DNA of 33,859 nucleotides from Caldimonas tepidiphila. Lineage in GTDB: Bacteria; Pseudomonadota; Gammaproteobacteria; Burkholderiales; Burkholderiaceae_C. The translations under genes and the position numbers were made by a program. Shown piece by piece: positions 14,918 through 22,324 of this stretch. Below the pieces are notes generated by a model. That model did not search any database, had not been told where the DNA came from, and was given only the letters and a program-made list of their open reading frames with translations. Positions within the stretch are counted from its first letter, which is position 1, and each line of letters opens with the position of its first letter. The stretch spans positions 46,284-80,142 of the forward strand of contig NZ_KZ983960.1 of NCBI RefSeq assembly GCF_003569765.1, read 5' to 3'.

Positions 14918-15790
14918 TCAGCCGCGCCCGGCGCGCTCGAGCAGCCGCGGCCGCAACTCGTCGCAGGTGGCGAGCTGCACGCCGCGCGCGCGCATCGCGG
15001 CGAGGAACTCCTCGTGCTGGCGCTGGAAGCCGGCGACCGGGCTCATGCAGTCGGTCAGCAGCAGCAGGCGCTCCGGGCGGCCGCCGGGCAGGTGCTCGAC
15101 GAGGTGCTCGGTGCTCGCGCGCACGCAGTGGCTGCTCGCCTCGCCGGCGACGACGAGCAGCTCCGCATCGTCGAGCCGGCTCAGCAGCGGGCGGTTGAGC
15201 TGCGTGCCGGGGTCCTCGTCGTCGGGCACCTCGGCCTGCAGCGCGCTGTAGTGCTCGGTCCAGGGGCTGGTGCCTTTCGCGACCTTGTGCACCGGGCGGC
15301 CGGTCTCGTCCTCCCAGACGTTGCAGGCCGCGCGCACCGCGGCGTGGACGTTGTGGCCCCAGGCGCCGATCTCGCAGTGCACCGGCCAGGCCATCAGGCG
15401 GTAGCGGCCGCGCGCCTCCAGCTCGTCGAGGTAGGCGAGCGTGCGCGGCAGCGCCGACGCCACCCGCGGCAGGTAGTCGCCGCCGCGCACCTGCTGCGCG
15501 GTGATCTCGGTGAAGGGCTGGACCGGGCCGCCGTCGCCGCGCTGCCAGAAGGTGACGTGCGCGATGTCCAGGCGCTGGTGCGAGTCGAGCGTGATCGAGA
15601 TGTCGTCGAAGCCGTCGCCGGCGTCGAGCAGCAGCGCGGCCAGCCGCAGCATGTCGGCGTGCGCGCCGGGCACCGGCAGCGCCGGCGCGAGCCGCGGGCC
15701 GCCGAGCGGGTCACCCGGGCACCAGTCCCCGGGCAGGTCGCAGAAGTCGTTCTGCGGGTCGATGATCAGCAGCTGCCATGCGTCGCTCAT
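14918..15790 (-). CDS. pncA: Nicotinamidase-like cysteine hydrolase
   Basis: Isochorismatase-fold hydrolase expected to turn nicotinamide into nicotinate, which PncB then uses. The catalytic triad is visible: Asp11 (LLIIDPQNDF), Lys172 (KVAKGTS) and Cys222 (EASSHCVRAS), with probable metal ligands Asp69, His71 and His78 (TLDSHQRLDIAH). At 290 residues it is longer than E. coli-type PncA, matching the long form found in other bacteria. ATG 15790 has GGAGG about ten bases upstream. The neighbouring pncB supports the nicotinamidase reading over other cysteine hydrolases of the family. It is intact, so loss of host pncB alone would leave its product unused unless the replacement pncB works. Confidence 0.85.
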   Translation of the reverse strand: MSDAWQLLIIDPQNDFCDLPGDWCPGDPLGGPRLAPALPVPGAHADMLRLAALLLDAGDGFDDISITLDSHQRLDIAHVTFWQRGDGGPVQPFTEITAQQVRGGDYLPRVASALPRTLAYLDELEARGRYRLMAWPVHCEIGAWGHNVHAAVRAACNVWEDETGRPVHKVAKGTSPWTEHYSALQAEVPDDEDPGTQLNRPLLSRLDDAELLVVAGEASSHCVRASTEHLVEHLPGGRPERLLLLTDCMSPVAGFQRQHEEFLAAMRARGVQLATCDELRPRLLERAGRG

Positions 15791-15921
15791 GGATTCGGCC
15801 TCCGGCGTTCGTGCCGATCACTCTAGCCCGGCCGCGCGGGGGCTTGCCGGGCGGCTCGCGCGGGGCCTGCGCTGCGGCAGGGGCAATGCCGCAGGCCGCA
15901 GGGCGGCGGACGCCAGAAAGG

Positions 15922-15958
15922 AAAAGGCCGCCTGCGCCGGTCGGTGGCGGAGGCGGCC
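15922..15958 (-). terminator. Terminator after vanAB
   Basis: On the minus strand GGCCGCCTCCGCC pairs with GGCGCAGGCGGCC (one mismatch) and is followed by TTTTCC. It lies 38 bases after the vanB stop, the expected place for a rho-independent terminator of the van operon. Confidence 0.75.
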
Positions 15959-15995
15959 CGGGGCCGGCGCGAAGGCCGGCGTCAATGCGGCGGCG

Positions 15996-16949
15996 TCAGA
16001 GATCGACCACGAGGCGCGGCGTCTTCGAGCGCGAGCAGCAGGGCGTGAAGCAGTCGTTCTTCGCGTGCTCCTCGTCGGTCATGTAGAGATCGCGGTGGTC
16101 CGGCGTGCCTTCGAGCACCGGCGTGAGGCAGGTGCCGCAGATGCCCTGCTCGCAGGAGATCGGCACGTCCACGCCCGCGGCCATCAGCGCCTGCGCGACG
16201 GTCTGGTCCGCGGCGATGTGGATCACGCGGCCCGAGCGCTTGAGCTCCACGTCGAAGCTGCCGTCGTCGGCGCTGGCAGTTTCAGGAGCGCTGAAGTACT
16301 CGCGGTGCAGCCGCTCCTCGGGCCAGCCGAGCTGGCGCGCGGTGTCGAGCACGAAGTCCATGAAACCGGTCGGCCCGCACACGTACAGGTGCGTGCCGGG
16401 CTCGTGCGCGCCGAGCAGCGCCTTGCAGTCCAGGCGCTGGCCCGCCGGGCCGTCGTCGACGTGCAAGCGCACGCGGTCGGCGAAGCGCCCGTGCGCCAGC
16501 CGGTCGCGGAAGGCCAGGCGCGAGGCGGTGCGGCCGCAGTAGTGCAGCTCGAAGTTCGCCCCTGCCGAGGCGAGGCGCTCGGCCATGCACAGGATCGGCG
16601 TGATGCCGATGCCGCCGGCCAGCAGCAGCGAGCGCTGCGCGTCCGGCGCGAGCGGGAACAGGTTGCGCGGCTCGCCGATCCACAGCAGGTCGCCCTCGCT
16701 GACCTCGTCGTACAGCGCCTTGGAGCCGCCGCGCGACTCGGGCTCGCGCTGCACGCCGATCACGTAGCGGTGGTGCTCGTCGGGCGGGTTGCACAGCGAG
16801 TACTGGCGCACCAGCCCCTCGCGCACCTTCACGTCGATGTGCGAGCCGGCGCTGAAGGCCGGCAGCGGGGCGCCGTCGGGACGCGCGAGCTCGAAGCTCG
16901 CGATGCCGTCCGCTTCCTGGGTCTTGCGGACCACCTTGACCTGGAACAT
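15996..16949 (-). CDS. vanB: Vanillate O-demethylase, reductase subunit
   Basis: Passes electrons from NAD(P)H through flavin and a [2Fe-2S] centre to VanA. The 317-residue protein has, in order, a flavin-binding domain with RQYSLCNP, a nucleotide-binding domain with GGIGITPILCMAERL and YVCGPTGFMD, and a C-terminal plant-type ferredoxin domain with Cys266, Cys271, Cys274 and Cys304 (CEQGICGTC followed 29 residues later by Cys). ATG 16949 gives the usual start MFQVKVV; the frame is open much further upstream only because of high G+C. It begins 26 bases after the vanA stop, in the same operon, and ends before a good terminator. Confidence 0.93.
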   Translation of the reverse strand: MFQVKVVRKTQEADGIASFELARPDGAPLPAFSAGSHIDVKVREGLVRQYSLCNPPDEHHRYVIGVQREPESRGGSKALYDEVSEGDLLWIGEPRNLFPLAPDAQRSLLLAGGIGITPILCMAERLASAGANFELHYCGRTASRLAFRDRLAHGRFADRVRLHVDDGPAGQRLDCKALLGAHEPGTHLYVCGPTGFMDFVLDTARQLGWPEERLHREYFSAPETASADDGSFDVELKRSGRVIHIAADQTVAQALMAAGVDVPISCEQGICGTCLTPVLEGTPDHRDLYMTDEEHAKNDCFTPCCSRSKTPRLVVDL

Positions 16950-16975
16950 CTCTTGGGTCTTTCGAATCTCGGGGT

Positions 16976-18034
16976 TCAGAGCGCCGTCGTCGACGCCGGC
17001 GCCGCGGCGCCGCGCTCCTCGGCGAGCAGCCGGTCGATGACGCGGCGCGACTGCACGCCGCCGGCGTCGATGTTGAGCTTGAGCAGGTTGCGCTCGGGGT
17101 AGAGCAGCAGGTTCTGCTGCTGGCGCTCGAGCATCTCCTGGTCCTCGCCGAAGATCTTGCCCTGGCCCTCGCGGATCGAGGCGGTCAGCGCCTTGTCGTG
17201 CGCCTTGAAGTTGCGCGCCATGCCCCAGAAGTACCAGTGCGAGGTCTCGGTCTCCGGCGTGATGAAGTCGACCACGATGCTGGAGGCCTTGTACTGCGGG
17301 TCGGCGTTGTAGCCGCCCTTGCCGGCCAGCGCCACGCCGACCTCGATCATCACATGGCTCGGCGGCGAGAAGCGGCAGATCTGCCAGCGGTCCACGTCCG
17401 CCTCGTCGTCGAGGCCGTTGGCGCGCATCGCCATGCGCCAGAACGGCGGCGCCTTGATGTTCTCCATGAAGCGGCTGGTCACGACGTGGTCGCCCTCGAC
17501 CTTGGTGGCCGGCGCCGCCTCGTCGATCTCCTTCTGGCCGATGCTGGTGGAGTGCACGTAGGTCTCGTGCGTCAGGTCCATCAGGTTGTCGATCATCAGG
17601 CGGTAGTCGCAGTTGATGTGGTACAGCCCGCCGCCGTAGGCCCAGTCCGGGTTCTCCGCCCACTCCAGGTGATGCAGCTTGGCGGGATCGGCCTGCGCCG
17701 GGTCGCCCGGCCAGATCCAGATGAAGCCGTAGCGCTCGATGACGGGGAAGCTGCGGATCGGCGGGAAGCCGCGCACGCGCTGGCCCGGCATCGCGATCGT
17801 CTTGCCGTCGCAGCCCATCTCCAGGCCGTGGTAGCCGCACACCAGCTTGCCGTCGACGACCTTGCCGAGCGACAGCGGTGCGCCACGGTGCGGGCAGAAA
17901 TCCTCGACCGCGGCGGCCTTGCCGTCCGCGCCACGGAAGAAGGCGATCGGCTCGCCGCAGATCTTGCGCCCGAGCGGCTTCTCGTCGATCTCGTCGGGCG
18001 TGCAGGCAACATACCAGGCATTCTTCGGGAACAT
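16976..18034 (-). CDS. vanA: Vanillate O-demethylase, Rieske oxygenase subunit
   Basis: Converts vanillate to protocatechuate and formaldehyde with VanB as electron donor. The 352-residue protein shows the Rieske centre Cys47-His49 (CPHRG) and Cys66-His69 (CGYHG), and the mononuclear iron ligands His156 and His161 in DLTHETYVHSTS. The chosen start ATG 18034 gives MFPKNAWYVACTPDEI, standard for VanA, and has AAGGAGA seven bases upstream; an upstream ATG at 18082 would start inside the operator. The promoter has a -10 CATAAT overlapping a VanR palindrome, so repression lifted by vanillate is likely. Confidence 0.95.
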   Translation of the reverse strand: MFPKNAWYVACTPDEIDEKPLGRKICGEPIAFFRGADGKAAAVEDFCPHRGAPLSLGKVVDGKLVCGYHGLEMGCDGKTIAMPGQRVRGFPPIRSFPVIERYGFIWIWPGDPAQADPAKLHHLEWAENPDWAYGGGLYHINCDYRLMIDNLMDLTHETYVHSTSIGQKEIDEAAPATKVEGDHVVTSRFMENIKAPPFWRMAMRANGLDDEADVDRWQICRFSPPSHVMIEVGVALAGKGGYNADPQYKASSIVVDFITPETETSHWYFWGMARNFKAHDKALTASIREGQGKIFGEDQEMLERQQQNLLLYPERNLLKLNIDAGGVQSRRVIDRLLAEERGAAAPASTTAL

Positions 18035-18071
18035 GGGGTGTCTCCTTCGGTGGAACTGATTCAGGTCAGCG

Positions 18072-18083
18072 ATTGGATCCAAT
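18072..18083. promoter_or_regulatory. VanR operator 1, overlapping the vanA promoter
   Basis: ATTGGATCCAAT is a perfect palindrome identical to the VanR operator known from Caulobacter. On the minus strand a likely vanA promoter, -35 TTGCGT (18110-18105) and -10 CATAAT (18087-18082) with 17-base spacing, runs into it, so VanR bound here would block vanA transcription. Confidence 0.88.
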
Positions 18084-18124
18084 TATGACCACGATAGCGA
18101 TCACACGCAACAAAATCCCCTAAC

Positions 18125-18136
18125 ATTGGATCCAAG
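18125..18136. promoter_or_regulatory. VanR operator 2, in front of vanR
   Basis: ATTGGATCCAAG differs from the palindrome by one base. It lies 22 bases before the vanR start and overlaps a weak -10-like TAACAT (18121-18126), which fits autoregulation of vanR. The layout mirrors operator 1 on the other strand. Confidence 0.8.
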
Positions 18137-18158
18137 TCAGGGCACGCACTTGAAAAAC

Positions 18159-18860
18159 ATGAACGAAGACAGCGGCAGCGTCGTCGCGACGCTGCGCAAG
18201 TGGATCATCGAGGGCCGCTACGCGGCGGGCGAGCGGATCGCGGAGATCCCGATCGCCGCGGCGCTCGGCGTGTCGCGCACGCCGGTGCGGCTGGCCTTCC
18301 GCACGCTGGAGCAGGAGGGGCTGCTGCAGAAGGCCGGCACGCGCGGCTTCCTGGTGCGCGAGTTCTCGGAGGAGGACGTGCTGTGCGCGCTGGAGGTGCG
18401 CGGCGTGCTCGAGGGGCTGGCGGCGCGCCGCCTCGCGGAACGCGGCATGCCGGAGGCGGTGCGCCAGACGCTGCGCGGCTGCGTCGACGACGGTGCGCGG
18501 CTGCTCGCCAAGGGCCACATCACCGAGGCCGACATCGGCGAGTGGAGCCGGCTCAACGACCGCTTCCACGACACCATCGTCAACGCCACCGACAGCGCGG
18601 TAATCGCCGACGCGATCGCGCGCAACAACCACCTGCCCTTCGCGTCGGCCGACTCGATCATCATCGACACCGGGGCGCTCGACCGCGAGTACGAGAAGCT
18701 GCGCTTCGCGCACCTGCAGCACCAGCTCGTGCTCGAGGCCCTGGAGCAGCGCGAATCGGCGCGCGTCGAGATGCTGATGCGCGAGCACGCCTACATCGGC
18801 CTGCGCTACGGCAGGCTGCTCGGCCTGAACGGGCCCGCGAAGGCGCGGCCCGGGCCCTGA
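18159..18860 (+). CDS. vanR: GntR-family repressor of vanillate genes
   Basis: FadR-type GntR regulator, 233 residues: an N-terminal winged helix with ERIAEIPIAAALGVSRTPVR (recognition helix around SRTPVRLAFRTLEQEG) and a helical C-terminal ligand-binding domain with LNDRFHDTIVNAT. The start is taken as ATG 18159 (MNEDSGS); an upstream TTG at 18126 lies inside operator 2 and is unlikely. Divergent to vanAB with two operator palindromes between, the usual arrangement for VanR, whose binding is relieved by vanillate. A third palindrome follows the gene. Confidence 0.92.
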   Translation: MNEDSGSVVATLRKWIIEGRYAAGERIAEIPIAAALGVSRTPVRLAFRTLEQEGLLQKAGTRGFLVREFSEEDVLCALEVRGVLEGLAARRLAERGMPEAVRQTLRGCVDDGARLLAKGHITEADIGEWSRLNDRFHDTIVNATDSAVIADAIARNNHLPFASADSIIIDTGALDREYEKLRFAHLQHQLVLEALEQRESARVEMLMREHAYIGLRYGRLLGLNGPAKARPGP

Positions 18861-18873
18861 ACCGTGCCGGGGC

Positions 18874-18889
18874 GATTGGATCCAATCGG
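18874..18889. promoter_or_regulatory. VanR operator-like palindrome downstream of vanR
   Basis: CGATTGGATCCAATCG is a perfect 16-bp palindrome containing the full VanR operator. It lies 13 bases after the vanR stop and 16 bases before the end of the convergent kinase gene, where no promoter is expected. Looping to the upstream operators, or a decoy site, are possible roles. Confidence 0.75.
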
Positions 18890-18905
18890 GACCGTCGCGC
18901 CCCGC

Positions 18906-21900
18906 TCATGAAGCGGGCAGCAGCACGCCCTGTCCCGCCAGCCGCATCAGCGCCTCCGGGTCGACCGGCTTCGTCAGATGCGCGTCGAAGCCGGCCTCGC
19001 GGGCGCGGCGCACGTCGTCCTGCTGCCCCCAGCCGGTCTGGGCCACCAGCAGCATGCCCCGGCCCCAGTCGCTCGCCCGGATGCGGCGGGCGGCGCCGTA
19101 GCCGTCGAGCACCGGCATGCCGATGTCCAGCAGCACCAGCGCCGGCCGCAGCCGCTCGGCCTCGCCCACCGCCTGCAGCCCGTCGTGAGCGAGATGCACC
19201 TCGTGGCCCATGGCGCGCAGCAGCTCCGCGATGCCCTCGGCGGAATCGACGTTGTCGTCGACCACCAGGATGCAGCGGCGCAGGGATGTCCCGCGCACCG
19301 GAGCTCCCGAGGCCGGCTGCGCGTGCGGCGCCTGCGCCACCGGCAGCCGCACCACGAACTCGCTGCCCTGTCCCTCGCCGGCGCTGCGCGCCTCGATGCT
19401 GCCGCCGTGCATCTGCACCAGCCGCTGCACCAGCGTCAGCCCGATGCCGAGCCCGCCCCCGCCCTCGCGGGCCGGCCGCTCGCCCTGGTAGAACATCTCG
19501 AAGACCCGCTCCAGCATCGCGGCACCGATGCCGATGCCGCTGTCGCGCACCCGCACCTCGACGAGCCTGTCGCGGCATTCGGCCGACACCGTGATGCGCC
19601 CGCCCGTCGGTGTGTACTTGGCCGCGTTGTCGAGCAGGTTCTGGAACACCTGCACCAGCCGGACCGGGTCGCCCTCGAGCACGATGTCCTGCGGCGGCAG
19701 CTCGACCCCCAGTTCGTGCTGCCGTCTCTCGACCAGGGGCAGCACGGTCTCGAGCGCGCCGTCGATGACCTCGCGCAGCGCGATGTGGCGGGGCTGCAGC
19801 CCGAGCTTGTTGAGCGTGAGGCGGCTGAGATCGAGCAGGTCGTCGATCAGCCGGCTCAGGTGGCGCACCTGCCGTTCGATCACCTCGCTGCTCCAGCGCA
19901 CCCGGGGGTCCTCGCAGGCGCACAGGCTCAGCACCTTCGCGGCGCTGCGGATCGGGCTGAGCGGGTTGCGCAACTCGTGCGCGAGCGTGGCGAGGAACTC
20001 GTCCTTGCGCCGCGCCGCCTCCGCGCGGTCGCGCTCCACCTGCTGCAGCGCCTCGTCCGCGCGCTTGCGCTCGGTGATGTCCTGCACCATGCCGTAGGCC
20101 TCGGTGGCGCGGCCCTGGCGGTCGAACTCCAGCTCGGCCTTCAGGCGCAGCCATTTCTCCTCGCCGTCCACCAAGACGCGATGCTCGAGGTCGAAGGGCT
20201 CCCCTGCCAGCGCAGCGCGCCAGCGCGCCTCGACGCCATGCCGGTCCTGCGGATGCACCCGCTCGAGGAAGGCCGCGTGGTCCATCGGGAAGCCGGGCAG
20301 CACGCCCAGGATGCGGCAGCTCTCCTCCGACCAGCGCCCCCAGCGGCGGCGGAAGTCGAAGTACCAGCTGCCGACGCGGGCCACCGACTGCGCGCGCTGC
20401 AGCTCCGCCGCGGTCTGCTGCAGGGCGTGCTGGATGCGCTTGCGCTCGATGACGTCGGCGCTCGTGCCCACGCACATCCGCCCCGCCTTCGCACCGTCGT
20501 CCCCGCCGAAGACCGCCGCCTCCATCGCGAGCCAGTGCTCGCTGCCGTCCGGGTGGGTGATGCGGTACTCGATGCCGTGGCTGCGTTCGTCGGGCTGCGC
20601 GGCGCTCATCGTCCTGAGCAGCGCATCGAGCCGGGGACGGTCCTCGGGGTGCACGCGCGCGAGCAGCTCGCCCAGGGCGACGCCCGGCTGCCGGAATCCG
20701 AAGTGCGCCTGCGCCCGCTCGTCCATCTCGACGAGCCCGGTGCGGAGATCGCGCCGCCAGGTGCCGAGCCGCCCCGCGGCGAGTGCGAGCCGGTGCTGCT
20801 GCTCGCGGCGGCGCAGCTCGCGCTCGAAGCGGATGCGCTCCCAGCCCAGCGCGATGAAGTGGCACAGCGCCTGCACGAAATCGGCCTCGTCCTGCGTGAA
20901 GGCCTCGCGGCGGGTGCTCGCCAGCGTGAAGACCCCGAGCAGTTGCCCGTGCGGGCTGACGAGGGGATGGCAGAGGCAGGCGCTCAGCCCCAGGGCCTCG
21001 GCAAGCACGCCCTGGGCCTCCTGCAGCGAAGGCAGGGAAGCGACGGGCCCGGTGCCGGACGCGACGGCAGGAACACAGCACAGGGGCAGGCCCGGCGCGA
21101 GGCCTTGCGCCTCGTCGAGCCGCTCGGCAGCGACGCCGCAGGCGGCGACGAGGACCTGCGGTCCGCCGGGCTGCAGGCAGCGGTAGGCCAGGCAGACCTC
21201 GGCGTCCAGCGCCGCACCGACCTGGGCGAAGACGGTGCGCACCAGCGCGCCCTCGTCCTGCCCGTTCTGCAGCAGCCGCCCGGTGACTTCGAGCAGCAGC
21301 GCCCGGCGCGCCGCCTGCGTCGCGAACCTCGCCTCGTTGATCTTGCGCTGGCGCCGGTCCAATCCGATGCCGACCCGCGTGCCGTTGCCCAGCTGCATCC
21401 CGGTCCATTCGACAGGCACGCGGGTGCCGTCCCGGGCGCAGAGGCTCCACTCGTGCCATGCCGGGTCCGGGGAATGCAGGAAGGCGAGCAGCTCGGCATG
21501 CTGGCGGGGGTCGGGACAGACGCGCGCCAGGAAATCGGGAGACCGGGCGTCCTCGGTACGCCAGCCGAGCACGGTCGCGAAATGGCGGTTGAGCTTCAGG
21601 CGCCCGGTGTCGGGGTGGAACAGGAACAGCAGCACCGGCACGTTGTCGACGATCTGCCGCAGCAGTTCGCGCTCGTGCGCGAGCGCCGCCTCGAGCTGCC
21701 GCAGGCCCGAGAGGTCCTCGAAGGCCGCGAGCAGGGCAGCGGGGCGCCCGTCGGCGTCGTGCTCGCTCTGCAGCGTCAGCCGCACCGGCACGACGGTGCC
21801 GTCGCCCCGGACGAGCCGCATCTCCGCCCGGGCCTCGTGCCCCTCGCCGTCAGGCAGGGCGGTCGGCAGCGCCGCGGCGGCGGCCCGGTCCTGCGACGGC

Positions 21901-22097
21901 CGCAGCTCATGGAGGCACCGCCCGATCAGCGCCTCGGCCGGGTGGCCGACGAGGCGGCAGAACCGCCCGTTCACCCCCAGCAGGCGGCCGTCCCGGTTCA
22001 TGCGCGCCAGCGGCACGGGCAGCTCCCCGAGGTTCGCGCCATGCGCCGCCCCGAAGACCTCCGGCCGCCCGATCGGCTTTGCGTCGAGCTGATCCAT
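18906..22097 (-). CDS. Hybrid sensor histidine kinase with PAS and GAF domains
   Basis: Large cytosolic two-component kinase, 1063 residues, no transmembrane segment seen. Order: PAS (about 24-137), PAS (about 145-255), GAF (about 265-425), PAS (about 430-560), PAS with PAC (about 570-690), HisKA with the phospho-acceptor His707 in FLATLAHELRNPLSPI, HATPase with NLLDNAAKYTP, RDSGIGIG and GLGIGLTLV, and a receiver domain from about 940 (VVDDN, phospho-acceptor Asp991 in LLDIGMP, Lys in LTKP). ATG 22097 has AGGGGAA nine bases upstream. No response regulator or phosphotransfer protein is adjacent, so output must go elsewhere. The signal is unknown; with soluble PAS/GAF domains it is probably intracellular. 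Confidence 0.9.
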   Translation of the reverse strand: MDQLDAKPIGRPEVFGAAHGANLGELPVPLARMNRDGRLLGVNGRFCRLVGHPAEALIGRCLHELRPSQDRAAAAALPTALPDGEGHEARAEMRLVRGDGTVVPVRLTLQSEHDADGRPAALLAAFEDLSGLRQLEAALAHERELLRQIVDNVPVLLFLFHPDTGRLKLNRHFATVLGWRTEDARSPDFLARVCPDPRQHAELLAFLHSPDPAWHEWSLCARDGTRVPVEWTGMQLGNGTRVGIGLDRRQRKINEARFATQAARRALLLEVTGRLLQNGQDEGALVRTVFAQVGAALDAEVCLAYRCLQPGGPQVLVAACGVAAERLDEAQGLAPGLPLCCVPAVASGTGPVASLPSLQEAQGVLAEALGLSACLCHPLVSPHGQLLGVFTLASTRREAFTQDEADFVQALCHFIALGWERIRFERELRRREQQHRLALAAGRLGTWRRDLRTGLVEMDERAQAHFGFRQPGVALGELLARVHPEDRPRLDALLRTMSAAQPDERSHGIEYRITHPDGSEHWLAMEAAVFGGDDGAKAGRMCVGTSADVIERKRIQHALQQTAAELQRAQSVARVGSWYFDFRRRWGRWSEESCRILGVLPGFPMDHAAFLERVHPQDRHGVEARWRAALAGEPFDLEHRVLVDGEEKWLRLKAELEFDRQGRATEAYGMVQDITERKRADEALQQVERDRAEAARRKDEFLATLAHELRNPLSPIRSAAKVLSLCACEDPRVRWSSEVIERQVRHLSRLIDDLLDLSRLTLNKLGLQPRHIALREVIDGALETVLPLVERRQHELGVELPPQDIVLEGDPVRLVQVFQNLLDNAAKYTPTGGRITVSAECRDRLVEVRVRDSGIGIGAAMLERVFEMFYQGERPAREGGGGLGIGLTLVQRLVQMHGGSIEARSAGEGQGSEFVVRLPVAQAPHAQPASGAPVRGTSLRRCILVVDDNVDSAEGIAELLRAMGHEVHLAHDGLQAVGEAERLRPALVLLDIGMPVLDGYGAARRIRASDWGRGMLLVAQTGWGQQDDVRRAREAGFDAHLTKPVDPEALMRLAGQGVLLPAS

Positions 22098-22261
22098 GAT
22101 TCATTCCCCTGACGATGAATCTTGTTCTGCGGGGAATGTAACCGGATGTGCGTGCCACGCTCCGCAATGGCCCACCCGGGACGGTGGCCCCCGTGCGGGA
22201 CCGGGGCAGGGCGCGGCAGGTCGGAATCAGTGAGCCGGATTGGGAGACCCGGGGGCGGGCA

Positions 22262-22298
22262 ACGAAAAACGGCCCGCCGGGTTTCCCCGGCGGGCCGT
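22262..22298 (-). terminator. Rho-independent terminator after acnB
   Basis: On the minus strand ACGGCCCGCCGGG pairs perfectly with CCCGGCGGGCCGT around GAAA and is followed by TTTTCG. It lies 26 bases after the acnB stop. Confidence 0.92.
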
Positions 22299-22324
22299 CG
22301 CGTTCAGCCTGTCAGCGCGTCAAC

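Noticed and set aside
13921-15826. Plus-strand frames opposite host pncB and pncA
   Set aside because: Low-complexity shadows; the minus strand carries recognisable NAD-salvage enzymes.
15501-18088. Plus-strand frames of 533 and 296 aa opposite vanA and vanB, and the 614-aa minus-strand frame extending vanB upstream
   Set aside because: No motifs; the 614-aa frame reads vanA out of phase before reaching the true vanB start at 16949.
18661-22112. Very long open frames antisense and out of frame to the kinase gene (up to 1044 aa)
   Set aside because: Translations are Ala/Arg/Gly-rich or lack any domain; they arise from high G+C opposite a gene with clear kinase motifs.
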